The notes: generated by a model from the sequence alone, not told the origin. Shown: positions 48,777-60,752, counted from the first letter of the stretch. The stretch is 64,000 nucleotides of DNA from Volvariella volvacea V23 (GCA_000349905.1 KB722737.1:457327-521326), one strand, 5' to 3'. A program made the numbers and translations.

Positions 48777-49581
48777 GGGTGGACAGACTCGGAATGAGGG
48801 AAGGCAAAACGGAGGGCGTACGCCATATCATCCCTTGCCTGTTATAAGCACGAGAAGAGCTCCAGTCAATCAATGGCATGAAGGTTGCCGGAGAGATCCT
48901 GATCTCAGAGAAGGGTGGCGATCTCCCCTCGCCGTCTGACACTAGCCCCTTCGGTTTGTGACAAATTCCCCTACACCCCTCCAAATACTCTCACAACCAT
49001 ATTTCGATGTGTCCAGAATTTATTGAAATAGCAATTCTCTGCAAATACGGTTAACATGCCTACCGCACGCCACCTCATTGGTGCCTACCGTGCAGGCTCG
49101 TGATGGGAAGTTCCTATTGGCAATCAGGTGCCCTTCTCAGCGAACAGGATATACGAAACCGCTCCCCATTGAATAGACTTGCGTGCCGCATGTCCGGAGT
49201 TGCTGCCACCTGTTGCGAGCGGCGCCGTCATGAGGCCGGGTCGCTAGGTGCCCAGCACACAGTGGCAAAACCCCAGTTGCTCAGGCCAGAAGACGAGGAG
49301 CGCATCATGACACGAAAAACATCATGGCAGGCGTCAATCAGCGAGGCCCCGTATCACAAGTGCGAGCTGTCGAACGAGCATGTGGCCGCCTCAGAAGAGC
49401 TCGAAATGATTGATCCCAAGGCAGGCGAGACGAGGAACTGTACGTTACAACTCACTTCGGGATCCTAATCCCTGGTTCCCGATTACGTCAGCGAACATGA
49501 CCCTTGTGATTGGCCCTCGTCCCCACGCACTGATTTGTTGGAGGGAAATCGCGGCGATCCTGCTACACACACCCTCGTGCC
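48777..49581. other. Divergent intergenic region between Yippee and allantoinase
   Basis: 805 bp holding both promoters. A 122-codon plus-strand open frame (49100-49468) has no motif and no good splice continuation. I saw no clear clustered HGATAR site of the kind expected for nitrogen-regulated ureide genes. Confidence 0.45.
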
Positions 49582-51250
49582 ATGTCCAATATCATCGCAT
49601 TTACTGGCAGCAATGTCCTTCTCTCAGGCTCGGAGAATCTTCAGCCGGCAACCATCCTGGTCGATCAACACACTGGCAAGATAATCTCTGTGCATCAAGG
49701 CCACAGAAATGCCGGGGCGGTACCCTCTGGTGAGATTGCTTGGATTGATGCAGGCGATAAATATCTCCTTCCCGGCCTGGTCGAGTTCGTTTCACATAGC
49801 CTCAATCATTTTCGCAAGAATTCGTTGATCGAGTTCCACTTAGTGCCCATGTACACCTCAACGAGCCCGGCAGGACAGATTGGGAGGGTTTCTGGACGGG
49901 TACCCGAGCTGCGGCATCTGGAGGTGTAACCACAGTCGTCGACATGCCGCTAAACTCGATCCCACCGACGACCACGGTCGAAAACCTAGAAGCTAAACGT
50001 GATGCAGCCCAGGGACAATGTTTCGTAGATGTTGCCTTCTGGGGGGGTATTATTCCCAGTAATCAGGCAAGTATATTGCCTACTTCTCGGAGGCAATTCT
50101 GCATGCGAAACTTCCAACTCAAATGCTGATAGGAACACTTGCGACCACTCATTGGTGCCGGGGTCAAGGGTTTCAAATGTTTCCTCATCGAGAGTGGTGT
50201 CGATGTGCGTACACACTGGGCTGCCTCTGATTATGGAAAATGACCGAATGGTACGCACATACAGGAATTCCCCTGTGTCGGGGAAGAGGACTTGAAATTG
50301 GCCATGCCAAAGCTAGAGGTACAACCTACTTGATGTCGCACTCGAGCAACGACTTATCTCTTCCCTCTGGACTAGAATACGCCTTCAGTTTTGCTTTTTC
50401 ATGCCGAGTTGGACAAATCGACCAATTCTGGCTCAAGTAGCGATGCCGTCAATCATTACGACACGTTCCTGAAATCACGGCCCCAGAAACTGGAGACAGA
50501 TGCGATTAATCTTATCACCACCCTTCAAAAAGCGCATCCATCCCTCCGCTGTCATGTTGTTCATCTGTCAGCGGCCTCAGCACTCCCAACAATTCGTGAG
50601 GCTCGTTCTGAGGGCCTGAAACTGACAGTGGAGACATGTTTCCACTATCTCTGCCTTGCATCAGAAGATGTGCCTGTCGGTGGAACGCAGTTCAAGTGTT
50701 GTCCCCCTATCAGGGAGGCTTCGAACAGGGAATTGTTATGGGAGGCCTTGCAGGAAGGCCTTATCGACTGCGTCGTATCAGACCATAGCCCCTGTGTGTC
50801 CGAGTTGAAAAAGTTGGACTCGGGCGACATTATGGGCGCTTGGGGTGGCATTTCCACTCTTGGCTTAGGATTCAGCTTGCTATGGACGGAAGCGCAAAAA
50901 CGAGGCGTTACTATAGCACAGCTGGTTGACTGGACGAGCAAGAGAACAGCGGAGCATGCTGGACTCGATGACAGAAAGGGACATATTAAAGTCGGCTACG
51001 ATGCCGATTTTGTCATTTGGGATCCCGTTGTGGAGTACGAGGTAAGTCGCTGTGGATCGAGGATATCAGCAGATCAACTGAATACCCCTGCAAGATAACG
51101 AAAGAGTTGTTGAATTTCAAGAATAAGCTTTCACCATACGAAGGACAAACCGTTCGCGGACGAGTCGAACGAACTTTCCTTAGGGGAACCCTCGTCTACA
51201 CTCACGAAAAGGGGTTCGAAGACCGTGCACCCATTGGGAAGCTCCTCTAA
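49582..51250 (+). CDS. DAL1: Allantoinase
   Basis: Zinc amidohydrolase converting allantoin to allantoate in purine-nitrogen recycling. Start [16 protein letters not shown] (49582). Metal-binding and catalytic positions are all visible: HVH in [15 protein letters not shown] (after the first intron), the carboxylated Lys in GVKGFKCFL, His in LLFHAEL, His in CHVVHLSAA and Asp in CVVSDHSPC. Substrate-loop [12 protein letters not shown] and [13 protein letters not shown] follow, and the last exon contains [19 protein letters not shown], ending DRAPIGKLL. About five short introns. Length and motif order match fungal allantoinases. No other ureide-pathway gene is adjacent, so it is not part of a cluster here. 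Confidence 0.93.
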
Positions 51251-52035
51251 TCGACCCATGGTGATAATCAGCGATCAGTGGGGTACAGCCTTTGATTCTC
51301 GCCTACCATTTAGGAAATCCACGGACTTGTGCACTCTTTTGGCTTCACCGTCTCGTTTCTAAAGCACTCAACACCACCTTACGACAGGATGCCGTTCTTT
51401 GATTGTAACCATGTACTTTTACGCTCAGAATACCTTGTACGGTTATAGACCAGGAAAGCATTACCCCTTTTTGTGACTTCATTTTGCGGCTATTTCAATC
51501 CTCGTCGTTGGCATGCGAACTTGAGGGGCCCCAGATATGAGGTCATAATGCCGATGATAGCTATCGGGCTATCCTTGATGGTGGAGGTGCGGCGTGATGT
51601 CTGCATGTCGTCTTCACAGGTTTGCTGGATGGTAGCCTTTGGCAGCCTAGCGTCTTGGTGTCTGGCGAGTAGCGAGGCGAGACCGGATCTAATTCGTCCT
51701 CGGACACGTGAGCCGCCAAGGATCAAAGCCGGAAGCAAACAGAAGATGGCGAGGACAGTGCGCTGGACCTCGGATTAATGGCAGACCAGCGCAGAGGGAA
51801 CTATGCCAGTTGGTGGTGAAGCTGGAACGGCGAGGGTGGAGGACGGGCACGTTTTCGTGAGACAGCGATATCAGCCCTGAGAAACATATTGACGGCGCGT
51901 GTTCACCCAAGGCTTGTCTGGGTACACCCAGTAGCCGCCACACCAGCCAGCTCCTTTCCCAAGTTCACCCACCCCCGCCTGTTTTTCATTTCCCCAGCTC
52001 ACTCCCAGGCGGAGTGCCCCACCTCGCCGCCAAAG
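51251..52035. other. Intergenic, possibly containing a small minus-strand gene
   Basis: 785 bp between allantoinase and the RING gene. A minus-strand exon-like frame (about 51490-51767) is preceded by an acceptor-like CCAG and opens with a membrane-like segment (RTVLAIFCLLPALILGG), then a basic and polar stretch ending FACQRRGLK. A possible first exon (MFLRADIA, about 51861-51884) would splice in phase. Support is weak: no family is recognised and the opposite strand is also open. Confidence 0.3.
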
Positions 52036-54135
52036 ATGGCCTGTCCAGGCCTCATCCTCTTCCTCTGGCTCTCCTTCGTCGCCTCAATATCCCACATCTC
52101 AGCCTACGTCCCTGCCTCGCCAACCAACGTCACAGAGGACGCACTCGCAGCCGTGAACGTCTCTGATGTCTCCAAGTTGTACTTGCAGTGGTACCCGAAC
52201 GGGTTTGTTTTGATTGCTTTTGCTCGCCCATCTGGCTTGGCCTCATTTACCCTTCATCGTAATGCAGCTCATACTCCCAAAATGTCTCATATCAGCTCGT
52301 GGGATTAGGAAGCCGGGGCATCAGCATGGTGCGGATACGAGTCGCACTGTCATTGAGAAGTCATGTCCTAAGCTGTCTATAGGGTGCTTTGGTTCACTTC
52401 TCGGAGGCAGAGGTCAATCTTACGACGCCAGGCAGTATGTGTTGACCATTCTCCTCTCATGCTCATTCCTGATTTCCATCAGCCGAAACTCCATGGATCG
52501 CTATGGTCTCCTGCGACTTCAATGCCACGGATGCACCCCAGGATGTTGATATCTTCACGTTGGCCAGAGATAAGGGCGCCGGGGCAGCTGTAAGTGAAGG
52601 ATAAAGCATGTGCTTCTTCTCCCTCTCTTATAGGTCCCACAACCCCACAGCTTCTCTATTCATTGTACTCACAAGGTTGCATCATCAATCCCGAATACGC
52701 TGACCCAGCAACATTCGACCAAGTCTTCGATATATTCTCAACCCAAAACCGAATCAGTGCAGGACTCATAGAGGCTCAATTCCAAGAATCATCCTTTGAC
52801 CAATCGATATATGGTCAATATGATTCGGCACTGTTGAACAACTCTGCCGCCCAAATTGCAGCCAGCCAGCAAACCTTAAGGGTGGACAGCCCAGGATTCA
52901 TGTTTGCAATACTACAGGCATCCAACGCAACTGCATCCCTCCCAACACCTGCTGGGGGAAACAGCACCGTGGGGGCCTCTGCGACCGCTGGGAATGGCAG
53001 TTCGCCGAATACTGCGCTAGCTATGTAAGTCTATTTATACGCCACCCCTAGCCTCAGAGCTTTAAATAGCACCGCACAGGATTATTCTGTACGCCATTAC
53101 TGGTTGCGTATCAGCACTGTTCTGTATTGTGATTATCTCTGGGGTACGTCTTGTCTCAGCTGGACTTCCTTGTGGAAGAATCCTCGTTTCTGATCAATAC
53201 CTCCATGCAGGCTATTCGGGCTATTCGACATCCAGAGCGTTATGGACCTAGAACTCAATTCAATGAAGATGGCATGATGGTCCAACAAAGCCGGGCAAGG
53301 GGCCTGGCTAGGGCTGTCCTTGATACGTTCCCAATTGTTAAATTTGGATCAAATACTCAGGACGCCGCCATCCCACGGCATAAGGACCCGGAAAATCAAC
53401 GAGATTCCGACGTCAGTCGTCCACAGGTGGTGGAGCTGAGAGACGTCGCGACATCGGCGAATGTCGCGGCTGCTGGTGATCAGGCCGGCACTACGATGGG
53501 TAGCAGTAGTGGGGCGGCGGGAGGAAGCGGGGCAGCAGAGGGATCTGCGAGGCGGGTTGATGACAGTGCGGAGCAGCCATCATCAAGTAGAGGAGCTGGT
53601 GCATCGACTAGTCGCGAGAACGATGAGGCTGCTCAGCCACCTCCCCGTCCAAGTCAGAGCAACGTGGACAGCACAAGACAGACTAGAACGGACGTGCAAC
53701 CAGAATCTATGGGGCGAGAGACCTGTCCAATATGTATAGTTGATTTTGAGGAAGGTGACGATCTCAGACAGCTGCCATGTGAAGGAAAGCATCGATTCCA
53801 CCAACAATGTGTTGATCCGTGGTTGTTGGAGCTTTCGAGTTCTTGTCCTCTATGTCGACAAGGTATGGACATTCTCACTTGACATTCACTCTCTTATAGA
53901 TTCACTCACTTCGCATTTAGATTTCCTGGCACTTGAAAATATGCTCTCTGGCAGCACAGAAAACCACGATGGGAATGCAGATCACCCACCTCTCCGTCAA
54001 AGCCAACACCTTACCAATCGGTTCTCTCGTTATCTTCGCTTCGCACATCGGAGAGCAAGGAGAGGTGACGAACCCGATCCCACAGATCCTTACATGCCTA
54101 CTGCGCCTGAGACATCCATGTATTCTGGCCTGTAA
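52036..54135 (+). CDS. PA-TM-RING E3 ubiquitin ligase (membrane RING-H2)
   Basis: The start MACPGLILFLWLSFVASIS (52036) is a signal peptide. A lumenal protease-associated-like region is assembled from short exons (YSQNVSYQLVGLGSRG, TPWIAMVSCDFNATDAP, DIFTLARDKGAGAALLYSL) with many N-glycosylation sequons. One membrane span is read across 53075-53145 (ILYAITGCVSALFCIVI). The cytosolic part is disordered and Gly/Ser-rich, then RING-H2: CPICIVDFEEGDDLRQLPC, HRFHQQCVDPWL, SCPLCRQ. After one intron the tail DFLALENMLSGSTENH...PETSMYSGL ends at 54135. The architecture matches endomembrane E3s acting in vacuolar or Golgi protein turnover; no substrate can be inferred. Confidence 0.88.
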
Positions 54136-54527
54136 TATGCATATATTTCACATATCCACTACGCGCTTTAACGATATCACGAATCATGAATGCCCTTTGC
54201 TTTGCCCTGTTTTCATCTTCTCCCTTTTCTAATTCTCTTTATGCAATTCTGCATTTCACAACTGCTTTTATTCGCTTACTGTTATTGGGACGGACATGGA
54301 ATCTCTTCCTCTTTGCTGTGTTGGCATACTTTCCTGCCTTCCTTTTATCGGTTATTGTTCTTAGTTATCTGCTGTGGAAGTGTGCCTTATGTATGTATGA
54401 CGGTCTAATTGCTGCTGGACATTTCGAGCTCGTGGCAGTCATCGTCTTTGAAGGATACCCCTCCAGTTAGAATTACATTTTGTCCATATACAACTAAATA
54501 CTAATGAATCGCTCATTGATGGGTTTT
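54136..54527. other. Convergent 3' intergenic stretch
   Basis: Pyrimidine-rich spacer between the RING gene and the Josephin gene. A hydrophobic open frame (54186-54470) is best explained by T-rich UTR sequence. No other feature seen. Confidence 0.5.
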
Positions 54528-56364
54528 TTACCCACCAAATCTGGCCAGGCGCCTTCGACGGATTTCTTCGATACTTGGTGCTGGCTCTGGCTCTGGTTGG
54601 ATAGGACTTGCGTGCTCTGTGTCGTCCGTCATCACAGAATCACCATCGTCCGTATACTCGTCTTCGTTGACCTTGACTTCTTTGGGTTGGCTAACAGGAC
54701 CATTAGAGGTTCCAGGCACGGCAGGTGGAGGTGGTGGGACAAAGTGAGAAGGAACAGGGGCAGGAACAGGCTTAGGTGGAGGTGGCTTCCAATCCGCTGG
54801 CATATGCTCCAACGAAGCCCTCAATGCCGCTTGAAGCTCTGCATCTTCGTCGTCGTAGACTATATGCTCCTGGTCGAATGCCCGGGTGTAACCATTGCTG
54901 GTCACAGCAGGTGCCGACCGGCCTGCTCCACCTCCCGTATCTTCTGTTAGCGTTTCTGGATGGTGTTGTCGAGCCATGGCTTCGCTTTCCTCGATAGCGC
55001 GCCTCAACATCTCTTCTTCTTCCTCTTCTTGTCTTCTCCGCTGGTCTCGGCGAGTCCTACCATCGTCGTCGTCCCACAGTTCTCGCTGTGCAAACTCTTG
55101 TTGTTCAGTGAAGCGCTGTAGTAAAACCCTATTGCGCTCGATGCTGGCCGTCACGGGGTCTACATCAGCGTGCCCAGGAATAAACCCTGATGGATTAGGA
55201 TTTGGCGGTGGAAATGCAACAGTAGGTATAATTAGAGGTGTATGTGACGAGCTGACGTTGGTGTTTGGCGTATGGTTCATTGAGGCCTGTAGAGCGGCTT
55301 GTAGTTCGTAATCTTCATCTTCTACGCCTTCAACTGCGTCTGCATAGTTTTCGTCATTTTCGTCAGTTGCTCGGCTAAAGCTTTTGGAAGATGAAGGCGC
55401 TGCCAATCCACGGCTGAAGCTCGGACGGTTAGTCGAGCTGGGTTCAGGGGTGGCAGTCGCTATTTCATCTGCTTCTGTGCGCGGTAACGCTAGCGGGGCG
55501 GTTGGGTCTGCTTGGGTGACGGCAAAGACGGAGTAACCTATGGGATGTCAGCAATGGAGGGTGTGCCAAAAAATCCGCGACGCTCACCTTGGTTCTCTGC
55601 CTCCTGGAGCAACATCCCAAGATACAGCTTCCCAACCCACTCAGGTCCCGGGAGAAAAGAATTTAGGTTAAACCAATGTCCATCTCCGTTATCTAACTCC
55701 AACACCGTATTTGCATCCCCAAAGCGGCGGAATGTGAGCCAATGCTCTTCTAAATTAAGGATAAACGCCAGCTGGGTGCTAGATGACTCGTGAGCGGCTG
55801 AAAGCGTATTTTGACGTCTTGGGCTTACTGCGGATGGTTGTGATAAGGTCGCATTTCCTCTCCACGCCATCTGGTAAGACTAAATGGAGGGGCGTTCAGT
55901 AAGATGCTGGTCGAGCTTGGAGAGATCCCTTCACTTCAATCCCCAGACCCTTAACGCTTGTTCCAGGACTTGGACAGAGAAATATCCTAAAAGCAGGCAC
56001 GGTTATCAGGCCAGCTCAAGCGATCGAGTACGGCACTGCGCACCTGTATCATCCATGTTGGTACTACTTCGACCTCGACCAGTATCAACATGCCTCTCTG
56101 CGATATCGAGTTGTCTTGCAATTTCAGAGAGATCGGGTGCCGAGAACTGAATCAAGCAACTTGGATGAATACTCGAGAATAAAATGTGCACAGGGGCGTA
56201 CGTATGATCCCTCTGAGCAAGGCTTGCATCAGCAGTGGCATAGTGGTTAATTGGTGGAATGACATACGAAGGAGGGCATTCAGTGCATGTTGAGCACAAA
56301 GCATCGAACCCGGTGCTTGTCGCTCGTGGTAAATCACACTTGTCAGGTATTCTAAACTAGCCAT
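54528..56364 (-). CDS. Josephin-domain deubiquitinase, ataxin-3-like, with three UIMs
   Basis: Start MASLEYLTSVIYHERQAPGS (56364) with the catalytic Cys in GSMLCAQHALNALL. Next come SAPDLSEIARQLDIAER, FSVQVLEQALRVWGL, WRGEEMRPYHNHP, the catalytic His in EEHWLTFRRFG and the third catalytic position in GHWFNLNSF, so the triad looks intact. After the domain (YSVFAV) a disordered region carries three ubiquitin-interacting motifs: EDYELQAALQASM, EEMLRRAIEESEAMA and DAELQAALRASLEH. The protein ends RRRRLARFGG. Ataxin-3 orthologues trim poly-ubiquitin and work with Cdc48/p97 in protein quality control. No poly-Gln tract is present. About five short introns in the Josephin part. Confidence 0.93.
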
Positions 56365-56928
56365 TACAGTCGCTTATAGGTTGCGGATATTGGAGAGAGA
56401 TGGTGGTGGTCAGAAACGAAGTACGCGTACCACAGCAATTAACGTCAGGCACACTGTTAGCAATTTGCCGCATTGGGACAGGCCTGGCTAACTCCGCTTA
56501 CCGGCCCGCTTGGCAAGGGAACTCAGACTTGGAGCACTCCTGGATGCTGAAATTTGGTACACCACCTCGCTGGATCCACCGCTGTGTGTGTATCAGGCTG
56601 ACGCTAGACGTGCTGTGCTTTTGCACCTGAGATCAGCTGTCAAGGTCTGCAGGCAGGTGGATTGGAAGCTCGGGGCCGTATTGACCCCCCTCCCGCGTTG
56701 ACCAAATAGGGGCTATTCACGACTTTCGCAATCACAGCAGCACTCTTCTGGTGCACTCGAGCAGCTCGAACAGCTGGTGTCGCCTTCTGCAGCGAATACT
56801 GGAGTAATGGTGGCGCGTGCCCGGGTGGTGCTTACATAAGGGGCCACGCGAGCGACGGAAGGCGTCTGTCTGGCCAACACTCCGCCGTCATTCTCGTCAT
56901 TCCTTCATCCCCTTTCAGACTTTCTTAA
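56365..56928. other. Divergent intergenic region between the Josephin gene and ATG27
   Basis: 564 bp holding both promoters. Open frames of 60-75 codons show no motif. No repeat or RNA gene recognised. Confidence 0.5.
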
Positions 56929-58038
56929 ATGCCTTCACGGTCAAGGTTACTAGGGGCCTTCTCTCTTCTGATCACAACGCTTTTGCTTTCATCGCCCCTC
57001 ACCCGTGCAGCCGACGACGCAGATCCATTTGATTGTCATGTTACAGTAGACAATGTCAAGTGGGACTTAACCAAGCTAGCAGGGGAGAAATCCCTTTCAC
57101 GCACACTCAGTTCTCCACCGACATCAAATGTTGAGACGTTGCGCTTCAATCTTTGTGGCAACCTGAGAACATCGGAGGATGTTTCAAAGGACGACCAGGT
57201 ACACTTCTTCGCCGATGTAATCAGCATCTCTTTTAACCATCAGTGCGGGGTTATCTTTAGTGCTCAGAAGACACACGAGCTTGTCTTACGACCGTCAATA
57301 AAAAGCCAGATAACTCCGATCGAATCATCAGCGTGGTACCACTCGCACAGACATCATTATTGAGTCCATCCTTCGCTCGTCTATCCGGTGCGCATGTTTT
57401 CTCTCACTCTGCTCGGGTGCTTGCGTTCTTACACTGAAGTAGCACCAGATAGTCTATCGATCCTACTGAATGGCCCAGAGTACCCTCATCCGAACGATTC
57501 GGTGCTAACCAAACAATCATTGAATGTCACGCTGATATGCAGTAGGGACAGTGATTCTGACCCGGAATTCGTTTCGTATGATGGCGCAGAGTACAAGTTG
57601 AAATGGAAAGTACCAGAGGGTTGTCCATTAGATAATAACGGTCAGCCAAATGATGGCAATAACGATGGTGGTAACGGAGAAGAGGAGGTCGGCAGTGGTA
57701 TTGGATGGTTCTTCCTAGTGTGAGTTACATACTTCATGTCTCTTGCTTCCGGAATCCTAAGCACGTTGCGACTTTTAGCCTGCTACTAGCCTTCCTTGCG
57801 TACTTTGGCCTCGGGGCCTACTATAATTACTCCACGTATGGCTCTCGTGGCGCTGACCTTATTCCGTAAGTTACACAATGCTTACTCTATTACTCAACAT
57901 CTAATTATCTGATATTCTTACAGGCACCGAGACTTCTGGAAAGACGTGCCATACATGTTCAGCGACGTAATCTCACACCTGTGCTCTACCATTCGTCCGC
58001 AGCCATCCTCTAGTCGCGGTGGTTACATTGCTGTCTAG
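56929..58038 (+). CDS. ATG27: ATG27-like single-pass membrane protein with MRH-type lumenal domain
   Basis: Signal peptide MPSRSRLLGAFSLLITTLLL (56929). A lumenal domain with paired Cys (FDCHVTV, FNLCGNLR, VTLICSRDSD, PEGCPLDNNG) matches the mannose-6-phosphate-receptor-like fold of Atg27. A membrane span is split by an intron (GIGWFFLV / LLLAFLAYFGLGAYYNY), followed by the family-typical cytosolic sequence STYGSRGADLIPHRDFWKDVPYM and the terminus SSSRGGYIAV, TAG 58036-58038. Atg27 helps Atg9 vesicle traffic in autophagy and cycles through Golgi and vacuole. The usual C-terminal tyrosine sorting signal may be represented by GGYIAV. Three to four introns. Confidence 0.85.
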
Positions 58039-58491
58039 AGATTGCCTTACTGCATGCCATATCTGCCCATCGTCTCATCTGCATCCGTCTCACCGCTGCT
58101 CAAGCTATTAAGCATTTCTCCAAGCATACCCCCCCTTCGTTCAATACGTCTATTAATCTTCTTCGTGGTTCTTGAGTTATGCTGTGAGGCTCTATCTCTT
58201 AGATTGTACATCGCTTCCACCCTGGGTATTTCGTAGAATCAGATCTAATCTCTGCAACGAGGCATTGCCTGTTCTGGCTGAGCAGTGCGGCCAGTTTCCT
58301 GTTTCTTCAGGCTGCAGATCTGGGAAAGCAGATATCATGCGCGGAGTTTGGTCCCTGAGCGGCTGTTGTTGAATCCCAGAACGAGCCTATTCACAGCGTA
58401 TAAGTAGCTCCAGCCAGACTCGAGGCAACGCAACCCTCACCCCTACGGTCCCGTCTATCATTTCTCCCTCGATTTTACCTGATCTTCTCAA
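58039..58491. other. Intergenic stretch, no gene seen
   Basis: About 450 bp between ATG27 and the next plus-strand gene, presumably 3' UTR and promoter. A TATA-like GCGTATAAGTAGC near 58397-58409 lies about 90 bp before the next ATG. Confidence 0.5.
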
Positions 58492-60034
58492 ATGACCAAG
58501 CACAAGTGGTACGTTGTCATCGTCGGCAAAAAACCTGGCGTGTACTCCAGATGGTTCGTGTGTTCATCTTCTATCCCGCGTCAACGATCAGCAGAGCAGG
58601 TTACTGATACCCTTTGTATAGGTCGGAGGTTGCTCCACTCGTCGTAGGCATCCCAGGTGCGATTCATGAGAGCTTTTCAGATGAGGATGCCGCTCGAGAT
58701 GTCTTTGAACGAGAGGGTCTAAAAGGCAATGTCAAAGTTATCGGGGTTCATTCCAGTGTGCCCCGGACGACGACAACGTCCGATACTACCTCAACGAAAT
58801 CGCCGGCCCCATCTGGGGCCAGGAGTCTCCCTCTGAGTAGTTCTACCAGTTACTCCTCGCCCCTCAGGATTACGCGCTCTCGTTCCCACCCCTCTCCCCA
58901 TGATCACATTCCAAGGGGGCTCGCACGCACCCAACCCAGTAGCCACAGGATCGTCATCAGTGACGATGAATCCGAGGACGAACGTTCCTTTGTGCCCAGA
59001 GCTCCATCGTCGCAGCGAATTAGAGCAGAGTCACAAACAGAATACCTGCCCCGTGTGACTGCGCAACCCCCATCGGAGGCTTTGTCCTATTCAAGCCGCT
59101 GGGGAGGGTCTTCCGCTCGCTCTACCTTCAGCTCGGTCTTACCTTTCTCACGAGTCAAATCGCCATCCCACCGTAAACTGGATGCCACTTCACTCGGCCC
59201 ATCCAAAGACAACGCAAATAGTTCGGCTAAGCGCGCCTCCTCCCCTGTTGACGATATTGAAATTGTAAGAATTAGTAATAGATCTAGCAGCCAACACGCT
59301 GTTGCCTCGGGGCCAACCCTGATTGGGAGCAAAGGAGTGGGAGAAGTAGACGCTTTACTCAGCCCGCTTGCTTCTCCGCGTTTGAAGGCACACTCCTCCA
59401 GCGTCTTCAACTCCGCTCAGACTCGTGGTCAATTGTTAGATCAGCTACTTGCCGGTTCAGACCGACGAGGGACTGCTCCAACTCCACCAAGCACCTCGAC
59501 ATTTACAAGTCCGCGAAAATCTCAGAAAGGCAAAAGCACTGCTCTGAGAGGATCGTTTACCAGTATCAATGCTACTCCGGTCTCTGCTCACGCTAACCAT
59601 GAGCCCTCTGATAGTGGTAAAGGATCTTCTCAGAGGATTGCTACTGCCACTTCCCTCCCTCTTGGGTCTACGCCGGTGTACTACCTCGTCCCGGCAAACA
59701 CAGATACCCCTGGACAACCTGCATGTCCTAACTGTGACCACAAGCTGCCTGCCGCAGCCACCTTGGCGCTGAACAATTTGTTAACGCCCCCATCTAGCCC
59801 CGAAGGGGTTCCCAAAGACAGGAATTTGACTCGCTCCGATTTATTTCTCGATCCAAGGTCTCCCTTGAAGGGCGAAGGGTAAGTAGCTTTCTTATCGTCC
59901 CTTCTGTCAAAATAATTCACTGAAACCGATTACCCTGGTGTAGGTCTAAAATTACAACTCAGCGCCCCTCACCTGTTATGATGTATAAGCCTGAAGAGCC
60001 CACCTTGTCGATGAGTGCTCTTCTCAGTTCCTAA
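58492..60034 (+). CDS. RNase H1 N-terminal (RNA:DNA hybrid-binding-like) domain protein without RNase H domain
   Basis: Start MTKHKWYVVIVGKKPGVYSRW (58492), spliced in phase 2 to SEVAPLVVGIPGAIHESF and SDEDAARDVF. This is the RNase H1 N-terminal fold (KWYVV.G..PGVY..W, then V.G.PGA..ESF), which binds RNA:DNA hybrids or dsRNA in RNase H1. The rest, about 400 residues, is Ser/Pro/Arg-rich and disordered, with acidic patches (ISDDESEDERSF, PVDDIEIVRIS). Near the C-terminus is a CPNCDH motif and TPPSSPEG. The last exon ends LSMSALLSS, TAA 60032-60034. No catalytic RNase H core (DEDD) appears anywhere downstream, so it is not an RNase H. The role is unknown; a hybrid-binding adaptor is inference. 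Possible nuclear localisation. Confidence 0.82.
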
Positions 60035-60752
60035 ACGGATGATCTCTGCTGTATCGTGGAGTGCGCAGTCCTTCCCGACGGTGGTGTACACGTATGTACC
60101 TAGGTGGAATTTGATCTGTAAGTGTGCCCCGTGCTCCTCGCTGTTCTCTTTTTGTGTGTGTTGGATACTGTAGCTGTTGAATACGTAGCTCTCCATTCAT
60201 ATGCCTCGTAAAGGTTGATGTAACTAGTACTCATGACTGGCTTACCATTGTTTAAATTTGAAATGTGCCGCGTTCCTGTAGAAATCCACCGATGCCGACG
60301 GAGTTCAATGGGCGAGGTCATAATGCAGAATGAATGCAAATGCAAATGCAGCCAGAGAGCTGATCAGGGGAGCAAGGAACAAAGCCCCAGGTGGTGCAAG
60401 ATATGGAGTAATTCTTATACACCGAGGGCGTAGTCTCGCGCAGCCGTGTCGGGGTTGCAAATTTTTGGTCATTGCATTCTTCATTGCTTATTCTGTTTAT
60501 CTACTCTGCAATGTCGATACCTAGGTCTTTCCTGGTCAACGTAGATCCCGTCCACTACCCCTCATCTTGACGCGCGCCTATATTAACGATGTTTGGTCGT
60601 GTTAGGTGACCTCATGCCGGAAATCGCAGAACGACCCGTGCATACTTTGCTCAACCCAAGCTGGTCTTCTTGGTGTCTCCAAATTGGTTAATCAGACACG
60701 AAATCCACCAGCCACCAACCAGCCCGTCAAGTATATTGAAAATAACTCCAAA
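60035..60752. other. Intergenic stretch, no gene seen
   Basis: 718 bp between the RNase H1-N-like gene and DUO1. A short direct repeat, GAATGCAAATGCAAATGCAG, at about 60328-60350 resembles repeated octamer-like ATGCAAAT. An in-frame extension upstream of the DUO1 ATG (from 60615) is open but unlike the family, so I treat it as 5' UTR. Confidence 0.45.

Noticed and set aside
49100..49468. 122-codon plus-strand frame before allantoinase
   Set aside because: No motif, out of phase with the allantoinase start, probably promoter or UTR sequence.
52000..52300. Frame break after LYLQWYPNG in the RING gene as a sign of a pseudogene
   Set aside because: Short GT-AG introns restore a protease-associated-like domain in phase through four small exons.
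54186..54470. 94-codon hydrophobic open frame on the plus strand
   Set aside because: Lies in T/C-rich 3' flanking DNA; hydrophobicity follows from base composition, with no family motif.
58492..58720. Viral origin for the viroplasmin/RNase H1-N-like domain
   Set aside because: The domain is shared by eukaryotic RNase H1 and caulimovirus P6, but this gene has normal fungal introns and no viral neighbours.
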